This document shows, piece after piece, positions 51,301-58,939 of a stretch of DNA of 59,039 nucleotides. Source of the DNA: Streptomyces roseus (GTDB lineage: Bacteria > Actinomycetota > Actinomycetes > Streptomycetales > Streptomycetaceae); the NCBI RefSeq assembly GCF_001044425.1, contig NZ_LFML01000108.1, positions 13,607-72,645 on the forward strand, given 5' to 3'. The notes below the pieces were generated by a model. The model was not told the origin of the DNA. It saw only the letters and a list, made by a program, of their open reading frames with translations, and ran no database searches. A program made the translations under genes and the position numbers. Position 1 is the first letter of the stretch, and each line of letters starts with the position of its first letter.

Positions 51301-51621
51301 CTCCACCGGGCGGAGCTGGAGGACGCCGACCGCGAGGGCGCCGTCTCGATGCGCCCCGCCTTCTCGCTGGCGCCCGAGGGCGAGGTCCGCTTCGTACAGC
51401 ACCGGATCGAGGCGGAGGGCGAGGAGGTCTGGCGGCTGACCGAGGCGGGCGCCCGCATCCATGTCTGCGGCGAAGGCTCCCGCATGGCCCCGGGCGTCCG
51501 CGAGGCCTTCCGGCAGCTGTACGTCAAGTACAGCGGGCAGGACGCCTCGACGGCCTCGCAGTGGCTCCAGGGCCTGGTGGCGGACGGCCGCTACGTGGAG
51601 GACGTCTACGTGGGCGGCTGA
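48355..51621 (+). CDS. Self-sufficient cytochrome P450-reductase fusion (CYP102/BM3-like)
   Basis: This 1088-residue soluble fusion has an N-terminal P450 (about 1-475) with F94 in ADGLFTAYNDE at the place of BM3 F87, an I-helix AGHETTSG (275-282, complete acid-alcohol pair), ExxR in NETLRLW and heme loop FGTGERACIGR with the Cys near 415. The C-terminal diflavin reductase (about 500-1088) has an FMN site LLHGSNFGTCRTYA, an FAD site RHYSISSSP and an NADPH site GAGTGLAPFRG. It would hydroxylate or epoxidise fatty acids or similar substrates using NADPH without a separate partner. Length is close to BM3 (1049). The ribosome-binding site is weak (AGAAGAGG). A large hairpin follows. Confidence 0.95.
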   Translation: MNDPHTTGTGPLDDTAHPPVVDVSDTGMTSTPLQTAMGHARRLGPLFVQRFHDRETVFVSSAALVEELSDEQRFVKGIGPALENVREVAADGLFTAYNDEPNWAKAHDILLPAFALTSMRTYHPHMLRVARRLIGSWDARFGEGSDVSAPVDVAKDMTRMTLDTIGLSGFGYDFASFEREEAHPFVRALVRALAHSQAKLGRMPGADHTAQDEAFAADAAYLARVVDEVIERRKASGDTSTDDLLGLMLGSPHPRSGEVLDEANIRNQVITFLIAGHETTSGALSFALYHLLKNPAVLHLAQAETDALWGDDPDPEPAFEDIGRLRYVRQVLNETLRLWPTAAAFAREARADTVIGGRHPVKAGQRMLVLTPMLHRDPVWGDNVEEFDPDRFSAEAEAARSPHAYKPFGTGERACIGRQFALHEATMLLGMLVHRYRFLDQGRYELRVKETLTLKPDGFTLALARRTPADRARGRAALGAVLPAGGREDAQAPAAGASPIRAVPGTTLTLLHGSNFGTCRTYAQDLAEMAAELGFETRVAPLDDHREGGLPTRGPLVVVAASYNGRPTDDAAGFVSWLTQAGPGTAEGVHYAVLGVGDRNWAATYQQVPTLIDGGLASAGAARLMDRVEADASGDLAGAVRGFTAALRRTLLERYGDPESVAPSPQAQAQARRGPAYEVAEVTGGPLDALARRHGLQPMTVTHTGDLADLGHPAGRSKRFLSVRLPEGVAYRTADHLAVLPANDPAQVERAARVLGVDQDAVLDIRSHRPGRSALPLDRPVAVRELLTRYVELQAPATAGHAAVLAAHNPCPPEKSALERIAAEAAGADGARPGSLVDLVEEHPALRGRLPWPVLLELLEPMRPRHYSISSSPSARAGRADLMVSLLEAPHRSGRGGVFRGVGSSYLHRVRPGDTVLARVQPCREAFRIPHDGRTPVIMIGAGTGLAPFRGAIADRRALRAAGAELAPALCYFGCDHPDVDYLHRAELEDADREGAVSMRPAFSLAPEGEVRFVQHRIEAEGEEVWRLTEAGARIHVCGEGSRMAPGVREAFRQLYVKYSGQDASTASQWLQGLVADGRYVEDVYVGG

Positions 51622-51630
51622 CGGCGCGCG

Positions 51631-51683
51631 GGCCCGGCGGCGGTGGAGCGCGCCGGCCGGCCCCGGTCCGGGGCCGCCGGGCC
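51631..51683 (+). terminator. Composite hairpin after the P450 fusion gene
   Basis: Outer arms of 11 bases (51631-51641 with 51673-51683) pair perfectly. Inside, GGCCCCGG/CCGGGGCC forms a second stem. It begins nine bases after the stop codon. Confidence 0.65.
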
Positions 51684-51812
51684 TCCCCCGCCCCCCCGTC
51701 GAGCCGGGCGCCCTACCGGGCCGCGCGGCTTTCGGGGAGGATGACCCGGCGCACCGGAGGTCACCCGCGGCCGTGACCCCGTCCGGTCCCGACCGTGATC
51801 CGGAGGTCACCA

Positions 51813-53042
51813 GTGGCATGGCACGACGACCAGGCGCGGCGGGACGAGCTGTACCGCGACCCCTATCCGCTCTACGAGCGCGCCCGCCGGGCCGAGGGGT
51901 TGTTGTACGTGCCCGAGTTCGACGCGTGGCTGGTGGCGCGCGACCGGGACGTACGGGAGGTGCTGCTGCGCGCGGGGGACTTCTCCTCGGCCAACTCCCT
52001 GCTGCCGGACGTGCCCCTGTCCAAAGCGGCGCTCGGTGTCCTGCCCCGGGGGTTCGGGCCCCGCCCCACCGTCGTGTCCGCGGACGCCGAGGCCCACCGG
52101 CGGCTGCGGGCGCCGCTGAACCGGGGCCTGTCCGGCGCGCGAGTGGCGGCGCTGATGCCGTACGCCCGTGCGTGCGCCGGGGAGTTGGTGGACGGTTTCG
52201 CCGCGGACGGGTCCGCCGAGCTGGTGGAGGCGTACGCCCGGCGGCTGCCCGGGATGGTGGTCGGCCGGCTGATCGGGCTGGACCCCGCCGACGTGCCGGC
52301 CGCCGTGCACGGCGGCTACCGGGCCGAGGAGCTGCTCTTCCGCCCACTGTCGCCCGAGGGGCAGGCGGCCGCGGCCGAGGACGTGGTCGCGCTCCAGCAC
52401 CTGCTGGACGGGTACGTCCGCGAACGCCGCGTCCGGCCCCGGGAGGACATGTGCTCGGTCATGGTGGCCGCCCTGGCCCCCGGTGACGCCGAGCTCACCG
52501 TCGAGCAGCGCCACGAACTGGTGGCGAACCTGCAGAACCTGCTGATCGCCGGATTCCTCACCACGAGCGCCCTCATCGGCACCACGCTGATGCACCTGCT
52601 CGCCGACGACCGGCGCCAGTGGCGGATGCTCCGCGACGATCCGTCCCTCATCCCGGCAGCGGTGGAGGAGGCCGCCCGCCACGACAGCGCCATCCAGGCG
52701 TTCCGGCGGACCACCACCCGGCCGGTAACCCTCGCGGGGACGGAACTGCCGGCGGGGGTCGCCGTGATGGTGGCGTACGGCTCGGCCAATCGCGACGAGG
52801 AACGTTACGAGCGGCCCGGGGAATTCGACCTCACCCGGTCCGCGAACCGCCGGCACCTCGGCTTCGGATACGGACCCCACGCCTGCCCCGGCTCGCAACT
52901 GGCGCGCGAGCAGCTGCGCCTGACCCTGGAACTGTTCCTGCGCCGCATGCCGGAACTGCGACCGGACCCGGGCCGTCCGCGGCCGCGGATGCAGCCGACG
53001 CTCATCCACCGCTCACCGCGGGCCCTGTACGTCACCTGGTGA
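51813..53042 (+). CDS. Cytochrome P450, class I type, with altered I-helix
   Basis: This 409-residue soluble P450 starts at GTG (MAWHDDQARRDELYRDPYPL), with GGAGG six bases upstream. The heme loop HLGFGYGPHACPGSQLA is intact, with Cys about 358, and ExxR lies in VEEAARHDS. The I-helix reads IAGFLTTSALIG: Leu249 stands where the proton-delivery acid (Asp/Glu before Thr) normally sits, while the Thr pair is kept. This may slow or change oxygen activation, as in some P450s that use substrate hydroxyls or do other chemistry. No ferredoxin or reductase gene is adjacent, so it needs distant redox partners. It follows the CYP102-like gene after a terminator and is probably a separate unit. Confidence 0.92.
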   Translation: MAWHDDQARRDELYRDPYPLYERARRAEGLLYVPEFDAWLVARDRDVREVLLRAGDFSSANSLLPDVPLSKAALGVLPRGFGPRPTVVSADAEAHRRLRAPLNRGLSGARVAALMPYARACAGELVDGFAADGSAELVEAYARRLPGMVVGRLIGLDPADVPAAVHGGYRAEELLFRPLSPEGQAAAAEDVVALQHLLDGYVRERRVRPREDMCSVMVAALAPGDAELTVEQRHELVANLQNLLIAGFLTTSALIGTTLMHLLADDRRQWRMLRDDPSLIPAAVEEAARHDSAIQAFRRTTTRPVTLAGTELPAGVAVMVAYGSANRDEERYERPGEFDLTRSANRRHLGFGYGPHACPGSQLAREQLRLTLELFLRRMPELRPDPGRPRPRMQPTLIHRSPRALYVTW

Positions 53043-53199
53043 CCCGGCGGCGCTCGCGGCCCGCCGCGCACCCGGCCCGGCGGCGCGGCCGAGGTGCCCC
53101 GGGGGCGGGGCGGGGCGGACGGCGCCCCCGGGATCTACCATCGGGACAGCACCCCGGACCCGGCACACCCCGGAACCGGCACCGACATCGGGAGCGGAT

Positions 53200-53463
53200 G
53201 TGGGAGCGACTCTCCTCGTCGCCGCGATCGTGCTCGCGGCCCTGGTCGTCAAGGCCGCCCTCGCCGAACTCGGGGAACCGGGGAGCGGCCGGCGCCAGTG
53301 GCTGTTCCTCACCGACCGCCGCGCCGCCGCGGCGGGGGCGTTCACCGCTCTCGCCCTCGGCCTGCCGGGCTGGTGGCAAGCGGGGCCCGAGGGCCTCGTA
53401 TGGGCGGGACTCGCCGGGGTCCTCGTCGCGTTCGTCATCGGGCAGGGCCGTAGCCCACAGTGA
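53200..53463 (+). CDS. Small membrane protein of unknown function
   Basis: This 87-residue protein has about three hydrophobic segments: ATLLVAAIVLAALVVKAALA at the start, AAAAGAFTALALGL in the middle and LVWAGLAGVLVAFVIG at the end, with a charged loop ELGEPGSGRRQW between the first two. I do not recognise a family. GGGAGCGG precedes the GTG start. It is tail to tail with the cytochrome b/molybdopterin operon (33-base gap) and could be unrelated to it. Confidence 0.6.
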   Translation: MGATLLVAAIVLAALVVKAALAELGEPGSGRRQWLFLTDRRAAAAGAFTALALGLPGWWQAGPEGLVWAGLAGVLVAFVIGQGRSPQ

Positions 53464-53496
53464 CCCGCCAGCAGGACGGAGCGCCGGCGGGCGGCG

Positions 53497-54024
53497 TCAT
53501 TTCACGGCCTTGCGGGCCTCCCTGCGCCGGCGTCGTTCCGCCCGTCGCCGAGGCCCCGACGCATGCAGTCCGCGGACGACCAGGGTCGCCGCCGAGGCCG
53601 CGAAGAGGGCGGCGGTGATCAGCAGCCAGTGCCCGAGGAACACGTCCGCCGGAAGTCCCGTGGCCGCCGTGTAGTGGCCGACCCGGCGCAGGATCAGCGG
53701 CCACCAGACCAGCAGCAGGAGCGCCGACACGAAGGCCGGCACCCGTACGTAATTCACGCTCGGCCTCGTCGGCCGGCTCCCGTCCCCCGCGCCCGCCCCC
53801 TTCCGGAACAGGTACTGCGCGGCCCGGTCGGTCACCGCGTACAGGGGAAGCAGCACCAGGTCGTGCAGGAGCGCCGCCCCGACGAACCACAGGGCCACGC
53901 CCAGGGTGTCTCCCTTGAGCAGGCGCACGCCGGCGTACGCGGCGAGGGCGAAAGAGGCCAGTACGAGGAGCAAGTGGAGCGGGGAGGCCCCGTAGCGGCG
54001 GCGGAAGGCGAGCGCGCCGTTCAC
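53497..54024 (-). CDS. Membrane protein cotranslated with the molybdopterin oxidoreductase
   Basis: This 175-residue protein has four likely membrane segments (about 14-31, 37-57, 90-108 and 126-148) and a very basic C-terminal tail (many Arg/Lys, ending EARKAVK) that should face the cytoplasm. No heme-binding His pair is obvious, although H17 and H43 lie in or near helices. Its GTG start overlaps the stop of the upstream molybdopterin gene by four bases (GTGA), so the two are made together and probably form a complex. The family is not recognised. Confidence 0.75.
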   Translation of the reverse strand: MNGALAFRRRYGASPLHLLLVLASFALAAYAGVRLLKGDTLGVALWFVGAALLHDLVLLPLYAVTDRAAQYLFRKGAGAGDGSRPTRPSVNYVRVPAFVSALLLLVWWPLILRRVGHYTAATGLPADVFLGHWLLITAALFAASAATLVVRGLHASGPRRRAERRRRREARKAVK

Positions 54025-55304
54025 GCGGGCTCTCCGAAGGTGAGGCGGGTGACCCATTTGGTGTTGTGGACTCCGGGGGCACCGGGGACGATCACGCGGG
54101 CCGGGTAGCCGTGATCCTCGGACAGGACCGCGCCGTTGACGCGGACGGCCAGGAGCGAGCGGGGGTCGCGCACCTGGTTGTCCGCGAGGACGACCGAGCC
54201 GAACGGCCCGCCGCGCTGCACCGATTCCACCAGTGCCCGGGAAGGGTCCGAGCCCCGTCCGACGAGGGCTGCCAGATCGGTGAGCCGTACCCCGCTCCAC
54301 AGCTGGTCGGAGGTCGACCAGCCCTCCACGCAGGCGATGGGCAGGGCGGCCTCGTGCTGCTCCATGGCCAGCAGCTCCTCGCGGGTGAGGACGACCTGGC
54401 GGCCCGGCCCGCGTACGGTCAGCCGCCAGGCGGGGCCGATGTCGCTCGGCCGGATGCCGACGGACGCCGCGGTCTTGTTGATCTGGAAGCCGTGGGGCCC
54501 CGGGCCGGGGTCCCGGCCGTGCGGCGCGAGCAGGGCGGTCCGGCGCCACCAGCCGCCCGCGCTCTGCCCGGCCGTCACCGCGAACAGCGCCAGGGACCCC
54601 AGTCCGACCATGCCCAGGGCGCCCCGGCGGGAGATGGTCGGCGGCGCCGGGCGGGGCGAGACCAGCCCGGCCGCCTCCTCGGTACCGGCCTGCGGCGGTG
54701 CGCCCGCGCGCCGCACGGAGCGGAGCGCCCGTGGGAGGCGCGAGGCCACGTGCACCACGAAGGCGCCGATGAACACCCACGCCCCGTAGAAGTGCAGGAC
54801 GTAGAAGGAGCCGGGGAAGATGTAGTGCAGCTGTACGTTGAGGATGCCGGTGGCGAACTCGAAGCCGGCGCCGCCCACCAGCAGGAGCAGGGACAGGCGC
54901 TCGACGCCGTGGCCGACCGACCGCACGGGCGGCCATTCGAAGAGTTTGGGGATGACCGACCACAGCTTCGCCAGCAGCACCGGCACGAGGACGATGCCGA
55001 GGACCACGTGCACGCCCTGGTTCACGCGGTAGAGCCAGTACGGCGAGGTCGGCCAAGGGAACAGGTAGAAGCCGAGCCACCCCTTGTCCGGAGTCTGGTC
55101 GTTGACCGGCGCCAGATCGGGGTTGTAGGAGGCGTAGGACAGCAGGCCCGTCACGAACAGCAGCGTGACGCCGACCAGCAGGACGAGCCCGAGCACGGCC
55201 GTCAGCCAGGGGCCGCGCAGGGGGCTGCGCCAGAACTCCGGACGCGTCGGCCCGGGGGGCGCGGCGAAACGAGACCGATCCGGCCCGCCATCGGTCACGC
55301 CCAC
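54021..55304 (-). CDS. Cytochrome b-like membrane domain fused to sulfite-oxidase-type molybdopterin domain
   Basis: This 427-residue fusion has an N-terminal half (about 20-200) with four to five membrane helices and several histidines (GVHVVLG, VLHFYGAW, FVVHVAS) like di-heme cytochrome b561/FdnI proteins. After the internal RRGALGMVGLGSLALF helix comes a sulfite-oxidase-family molybdopterin fold (about 265-427), with the presumed Mo-ligand Cys in PIACVEGWSTSDQLWSG and the late YPARVIVPG and NTKWVTRL segments. It should move electrons between quinones or heme and an external substrate such as a sulfoxide or sulfite-like compound. The GTG at 55304 has GGAGGT six bases before it. The catalytic domain is probably outside the cell. 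Confidence 0.88.
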   Translation of the reverse strand: MGVTDGGPDRSRFAAPPGPTRPEFWRSPLRGPWLTAVLGLVLLVGVTLLFVTGLLSYASYNPDLAPVNDQTPDKGWLGFYLFPWPTSPYWLYRVNQGVHVVLGIVLVPVLLAKLWSVIPKLFEWPPVRSVGHGVERLSLLLLVGGAGFEFATGILNVQLHYIFPGSFYVLHFYGAWVFIGAFVVHVASRLPRALRSVRRAGAPPQAGTEEAAGLVSPRPAPPTISRRGALGMVGLGSLALFAVTAGQSAGGWWRRTALLAPHGRDPGPGPHGFQINKTAASVGIRPSDIGPAWRLTVRGPGRQVVLTREELLAMEQHEAALPIACVEGWSTSDQLWSGVRLTDLAALVGRGSDPSRALVESVQRGGPFGSVVLADNQVRDPRSLLAVRVNGAVLSEDHGYPARVIVPGAPGVHNTKWVTRLTFGEPA

Positions 55305-55431
55305 CGCGACACCTCCGCACACCGGGCCTGTCGGACGACCGCCCGCTGAGGAGAACATGCCGTACCCGGAGGCGACCGATCCCGCGACACGCCACGACGA
55401 CGCCTGCGACACGCGGTACGCGGGCCCGGAC

Positions 55432-55453
55432 CGCGCGCCGGCGGCGGCGCGCG
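55432..55453. terminator. Possible hairpin downstream of the DHA2 exporter gene
   Basis: CGCGCGCC (55432-55439) pairs with GGCGCGCG (55446-55453) around GGCGGC, 50 bases after the end of the exporter gene on the minus strand. In such GC-rich DNA this could be chance. Confidence 0.3.
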
Positions 55454-55503
55454 CCGCGACACCCGCACCGCCCGGCGGCCGCGGGCCGCCCCTTCCCGGC
55501 GCG

Positions 55504-57129
55504 TCAGGGGCGCGCCGATCCGGGCTGGGTCGCGGGGATGCGCTGGGTGAAGAACAGCGCTGTCAGTGCGGCCAGGGCGAGGATCCCCAGGGCGGCCCGC
55601 AGACCGTCGATCCGTGCGGTGGCGTTCGCGTCGAGTGCGGCCTGGGACACCTCCGACTTCGCACCGGCTTCTTCGAGGGCGGCGGTGAGCTGGGCGTCCG
55701 ACAGGAACGGCGCCCCTCCCGTGAGCCGTACGTTCGCCTGGCTCTTGACCTCGTCCGGGATGACCGGGCTCTGCTCGATGGTCGCGAGGAACGACGAGGT
55801 CAAGACGGTGATGAGGATCGATCCGGCGACGGCGGTACCGATCGAGGCGCCGAGGTTGGTGACGGTGTTCTGGATTCCGCCGACCTCGGCGCTCTGTTCG
55901 TCCGGGACGGCCGAGACGGTGACCGCGCCCAGCTGGGAGGCCAGCGCCCCCATCCCGAGCCCGATCAGCAGCAGCGGCACGGTGACGACGGCCGCGCCGG
56001 AATCGGCGTCCAGTGTGACCAGCAGGACGACGGCGCCGGCGAACATGGACAGGATCCCCAGCTTCACCACGCGCCGCGGCGAGGCGTCGGGAAAGAGCCG
56101 CGGGATCCCGATCGCGGCGGCCAGCAGCGAGATGGAGAGCGGCAGGATCAGCACGCCCGTCTTGACGGCGGACAGGCCCAGCGCGACGGACAGGTACAGC
56201 GGGACGACGAAGAAGACGCCCATCTGCACGAGGTACTGGAAGAGGAACATCGTCAGACCGCCGGTGAGCTGCCGGTTCCGCATGAGCTCCGGATCGACGA
56301 GCGGTTCGGTACCGCGTGCGACCAGGCGGGCCTCCCAGCGGAGGAAGAGCCAGACGAGGAGGATGCCCGCCAGCATCAGCCAGACGACCGGGGAGAGGCC
56401 GCACCACGACGGAGCGCCCGACTTGGGCAGGAACCAGCCCCATTCACTCGTGCGCAGCACCCCGAACACGAACAGCCCGATGCCCAGGGCGGACAGGACC
56501 GCGCCCAGGACGTCGATGCGCGGCCGGTGGTCGGGGGGCGCGTCGGCCACCCGGCGGCCCAGCATCAGGATGGCCAGTACGACCACGACTTCACCGGCGA
56601 ACACCCAGCGCCAGGAGAAGTACGTGGTCGCCACCCCGCCGATGAGCGGCCCCACCGCGATCGCCACCGCCCCCGCGGCGGCCACCAGCCCGTACGCGGC
56701 GGGCCTGCGTTCCACCGCGAAGTTCGACGCGACCAGCGCCACGATCGCCGGCAGGATCAGAGCCGCTCCCACGCCCTCCAGGAACGACCAGCCGAGCAGC
56801 AGGACGGGCAGGTTCGGAGCGAGCGCCGTGGTGAGGGATCCGCAGCCGTAGACGACACAGCCGATCATGAAGGCCCGTCTGCGGCCGACGAGCGCGCCCA
56901 CCTTGCCACCGATGATCATCAGCATCGCCATGACCAGCGTGTACGCCGTGATCGCCCCTTGCAGGCCGCTCACCGTGGTGCCGATGTCCTGCGCGACCGT
57001 CGCGATCGAAACGTTCATCACCGAGCTGTCCAGGGCCATCAGGAACTGCCCGGACGCCAGCGTCAGCAGGATGAGCTGTGCGGCTTTCGCCTTCCCCGCC
57101 GTGGAGGTCCGGGGCGCTTTGGCTGTCAT
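55504..57129 (-). CDS. MFS drug exporter, DHA2 (14-helix) type
   Basis: This 541-residue transporter has about 14 membrane segments. FLMALDSSVMNVSIATVAQD is the DHA2 motif D1 (LDxTxxNVALP-like), GGKVGALVGRRRAFMIG is motif A and GVGAALILPAIVALVA lies in helix 5 near the usual motif C region. A long extracellular loop near the C-terminus (about 455-515) carries many Ala/Glu/Asp residues. It probably exports drugs or metabolites by proton antiport. The start MTAKAPRTSTAGK gives the family length. It is preceded on the same strand, 91 bases upstream, by the stop of a SpoIIE phosphatase gene; no local regulator is seen. Confidence 0.92.
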   Translation of the reverse strand: MTAKAPRTSTAGKAKAAQLILLTLASGQFLMALDSSVMNVSIATVAQDIGTTVSGLQGAITAYTLVMAMLMIIGGKVGALVGRRRAFMIGCVVYGCGSLTTALAPNLPVLLLGWSFLEGVGAALILPAIVALVASNFAVERRPAAYGLVAAAGAVAIAVGPLIGGVATTYFSWRWVFAGEVVVVLAILMLGRRVADAPPDHRPRIDVLGAVLSALGIGLFVFGVLRTSEWGWFLPKSGAPSWCGLSPVVWLMLAGILLVWLFLRWEARLVARGTEPLVDPELMRNRQLTGGLTMFLFQYLVQMGVFFVVPLYLSVALGLSAVKTGVLILPLSISLLAAAIGIPRLFPDASPRRVVKLGILSMFAGAVVLLVTLDADSGAAVVTVPLLLIGLGMGALASQLGAVTVSAVPDEQSAEVGGIQNTVTNLGASIGTAVAGSILITVLTSSFLATIEQSPVIPDEVKSQANVRLTGGAPFLSDAQLTAALEEAGAKSEVSQAALDANATARIDGLRAALGILALAALTALFFTQRIPATQPGSARP

Positions 57130-57220
57130 GCACGGAGCGTCCCACGGGTACGGACGGCGGTGTGCCGCCTCGCCGTGCAGGTCAGCCGAGTGGCGGGAGC
57201 CGGTTGCGGCGCCACCGCCC

Positions 57221-58939
57221 TCAGTCGAGCCGTACCGCGACCAGACAGGTGTCGTCCTCGTTCTCCTCGGGGGCGAACGCGGACATGAGGCGGTCCATGG
57301 TCTCTTGCGCGCCGAGTCCCGCACAGGACACGAGCACCCTGCGGAGAGCCTCGATGCCCTGCCCGATGTCCTGCCCGCGCCGCTCGACCATCCCGTCGGT
57401 GTACAGCAGCAGGAGGTCGCCCCGGCGGAGCGGGACGGTCTCGGTCGCGTACTCGTGGCCGGGCAGCAGACCGAACAGCGGCCCCCGGTGGGAGGTGTCG
57501 AGCTCCACTGCCTGCCCGTCGCGGAGCAGCAGGGGTGCCGGATGGCCCGCACACGCCCAGCGGAAGGTGCGCTCCTCGTCGATGTGCCCGATGACCCCGG
57601 TCGCCGTCTCCGCGGCGTCGTCGGCGCACACCAGTTCGTTGAGCCAGGTGGTCAGCTGCCCGGCGTGCGTTCCGGGGGCGTGCGCGAGGCCCGCGAGGGC
57701 GTGTCTTTGCTGTGCCATCCGGGCGACGGCGCTCAGCCCGTGGCCGCTCGCGTCACCGATGGCGAGGAGGATCCGTCCGTCCGGCAGCAGGCGGCACTTG
57801 TACCAGTCGCCGCCGACGGCCTCCCACTCCGCGGGAAGGTAGGCAGCCGCCACGGACAGCCCGAGCTCGGCGAGCTCCGCCGAATGCGTCGGCAGGAGCG
57901 CCTCCCGGAGCACCGTGGCCACGCGCCGCTCGGCTGCCGCTTCCTCGCGCAGCTGCTCCCTCTGGCGGCGGGTCGCCGCGAGCCGCTGACGGCTGCGCAC
58001 CTGCGAGGTCAGGTCGCGCGCGATGAGGTGCAGCGCCCAGGGAAGTCCGTCCCGGGCGATGACGGGATGGCCGACCAGGTGCACCGTACGGATCTCGCCC
58101 ACCACGGTGAAGCGGATCTCCGAGCCTGCCGGCTCCTCGCCTTCCAGGAGCGCGGTGAGCATCCTGGCGAAACGCGGCACGTCGTCCAGGAGCACGGCGT
58201 CGCACAGCTCCAGCAGCGACAGTGCCCGCCCCTCCTCGGTGCGGAAGATAGCGTGCAGTCCCTCGGACCAGGTGGTGTCCCCGGACAGCAGGTCCCATGT
58301 GCCCCAGCCCATGGAGGCGATGTACTGGGCGTCGAGGGACAGCATCTCCGTGCGGTTGCGGGCCGGTCTCCACGTCGCCAGCACCTGGTCCCCGCACGAC
58401 GCCGCGTCGTACAGCAGCCGTGCGCGGTGCAGGCCGTCGCCGCGCTGCTCGGTGTAGTCGACGGCGTGCGCGTGCAGGGCGCGGCCGGTGTTCAGGACGT
58501 CGGCCAGAGCGTCGATCAGGCCGCCCGAGGCCGCTCCGGGCTGGAACTCCAGCAGCCTTCGCCCGATGTGCCGGTCGGGGGCGTCGAGCCACGGGGCGGA
58601 GCGCACGTGGTTGCCCGCCCGGACGGTGAAGTCCCCGGTCCGTCCGGCCTCGTCCCGTACGGGTACCAGGAGCGCGGCCGAGACGGGGATCGCGGGCAGC
58701 GTGGCGCAGACGCACGCCCACGGGTCGTGGCCGTCCGCCCGGTCGCCGCACGCGTGCCCGGCTCCGTCGCCCGCGCCGCACGGACAGGCCTGCGCCGGCT
58801 CGCCGTCCTGCCGACCGGGCGGGGACGCCTGGTCCGGGCGTACGCCGGCGTCCCGGCGGGCGGCGCTGCGCAGGGCGGCCACCTCGCTCGCGACGACCTG
58901 TTTGAGCGTCTCGGGGTCCTGCGGGATCACTGGCGTCAT
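57221..58939 (-). CDS. PAS-SpoIIE phosphatase with Cys-rich N-terminal segment
   Basis: This 572-residue protein contains a helical start, a Cys-rich segment (C52, C54, C64, C76, C78 with H63 and H71), a GAF-like region (about 80-205), a PAS domain (about 210-325, TWDLLSGDTTWSEGLHAIF), a short coil and a SpoIIE/PP2C phosphatase (about 345-570) with GGDWYKCRLLPDG, AIGDASGHGLSAV and EENEDDTCLVAV. It should act on a STAS antagonist. The Cys/His group could bind a metal or sense redox state, which is inference. CGAGGA precedes the ATG. It is 91 bases upstream of the DHA2 exporter on the same strand. Upstream to the window end nothing else is seen. Confidence 0.9.
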   Translation of the reverse strand: MTPVIPQDPETLKQVVASEVAALRSAARRDAGVRPDQASPPGRQDGEPAQACPCGAGDGAGHACGDRADGHDPWACVCATLPAIPVSAALLVPVRDEAGRTGDFTVRAGNHVRSAPWLDAPDRHIGRRLLEFQPGAASGGLIDALADVLNTGRALHAHAVDYTEQRGDGLHRARLLYDAASCGDQVLATWRPARNRTEMLSLDAQYIASMGWGTWDLLSGDTTWSEGLHAIFRTEEGRALSLLELCDAVLLDDVPRFARMLTALLEGEEPAGSEIRFTVVGEIRTVHLVGHPVIARDGLPWALHLIARDLTSQVRSRQRLAATRRQREQLREEAAAERRVATVLREALLPTHSAELAELGLSVAAAYLPAEWEAVGGDWYKCRLLPDGRILLAIGDASGHGLSAVARMAQQRHALAGLAHAPGTHAGQLTTWLNELVCADDAAETATGVIGHIDEERTFRWACAGHPAPLLLRDGQAVELDTSHRGPLFGLLPGHEYATETVPLRRGDLLLLYTDGMVERRGQDIGQGIEALRRVLVSCAGLGAQETMDRLMSAFAPEENEDDTCLVAVRLD

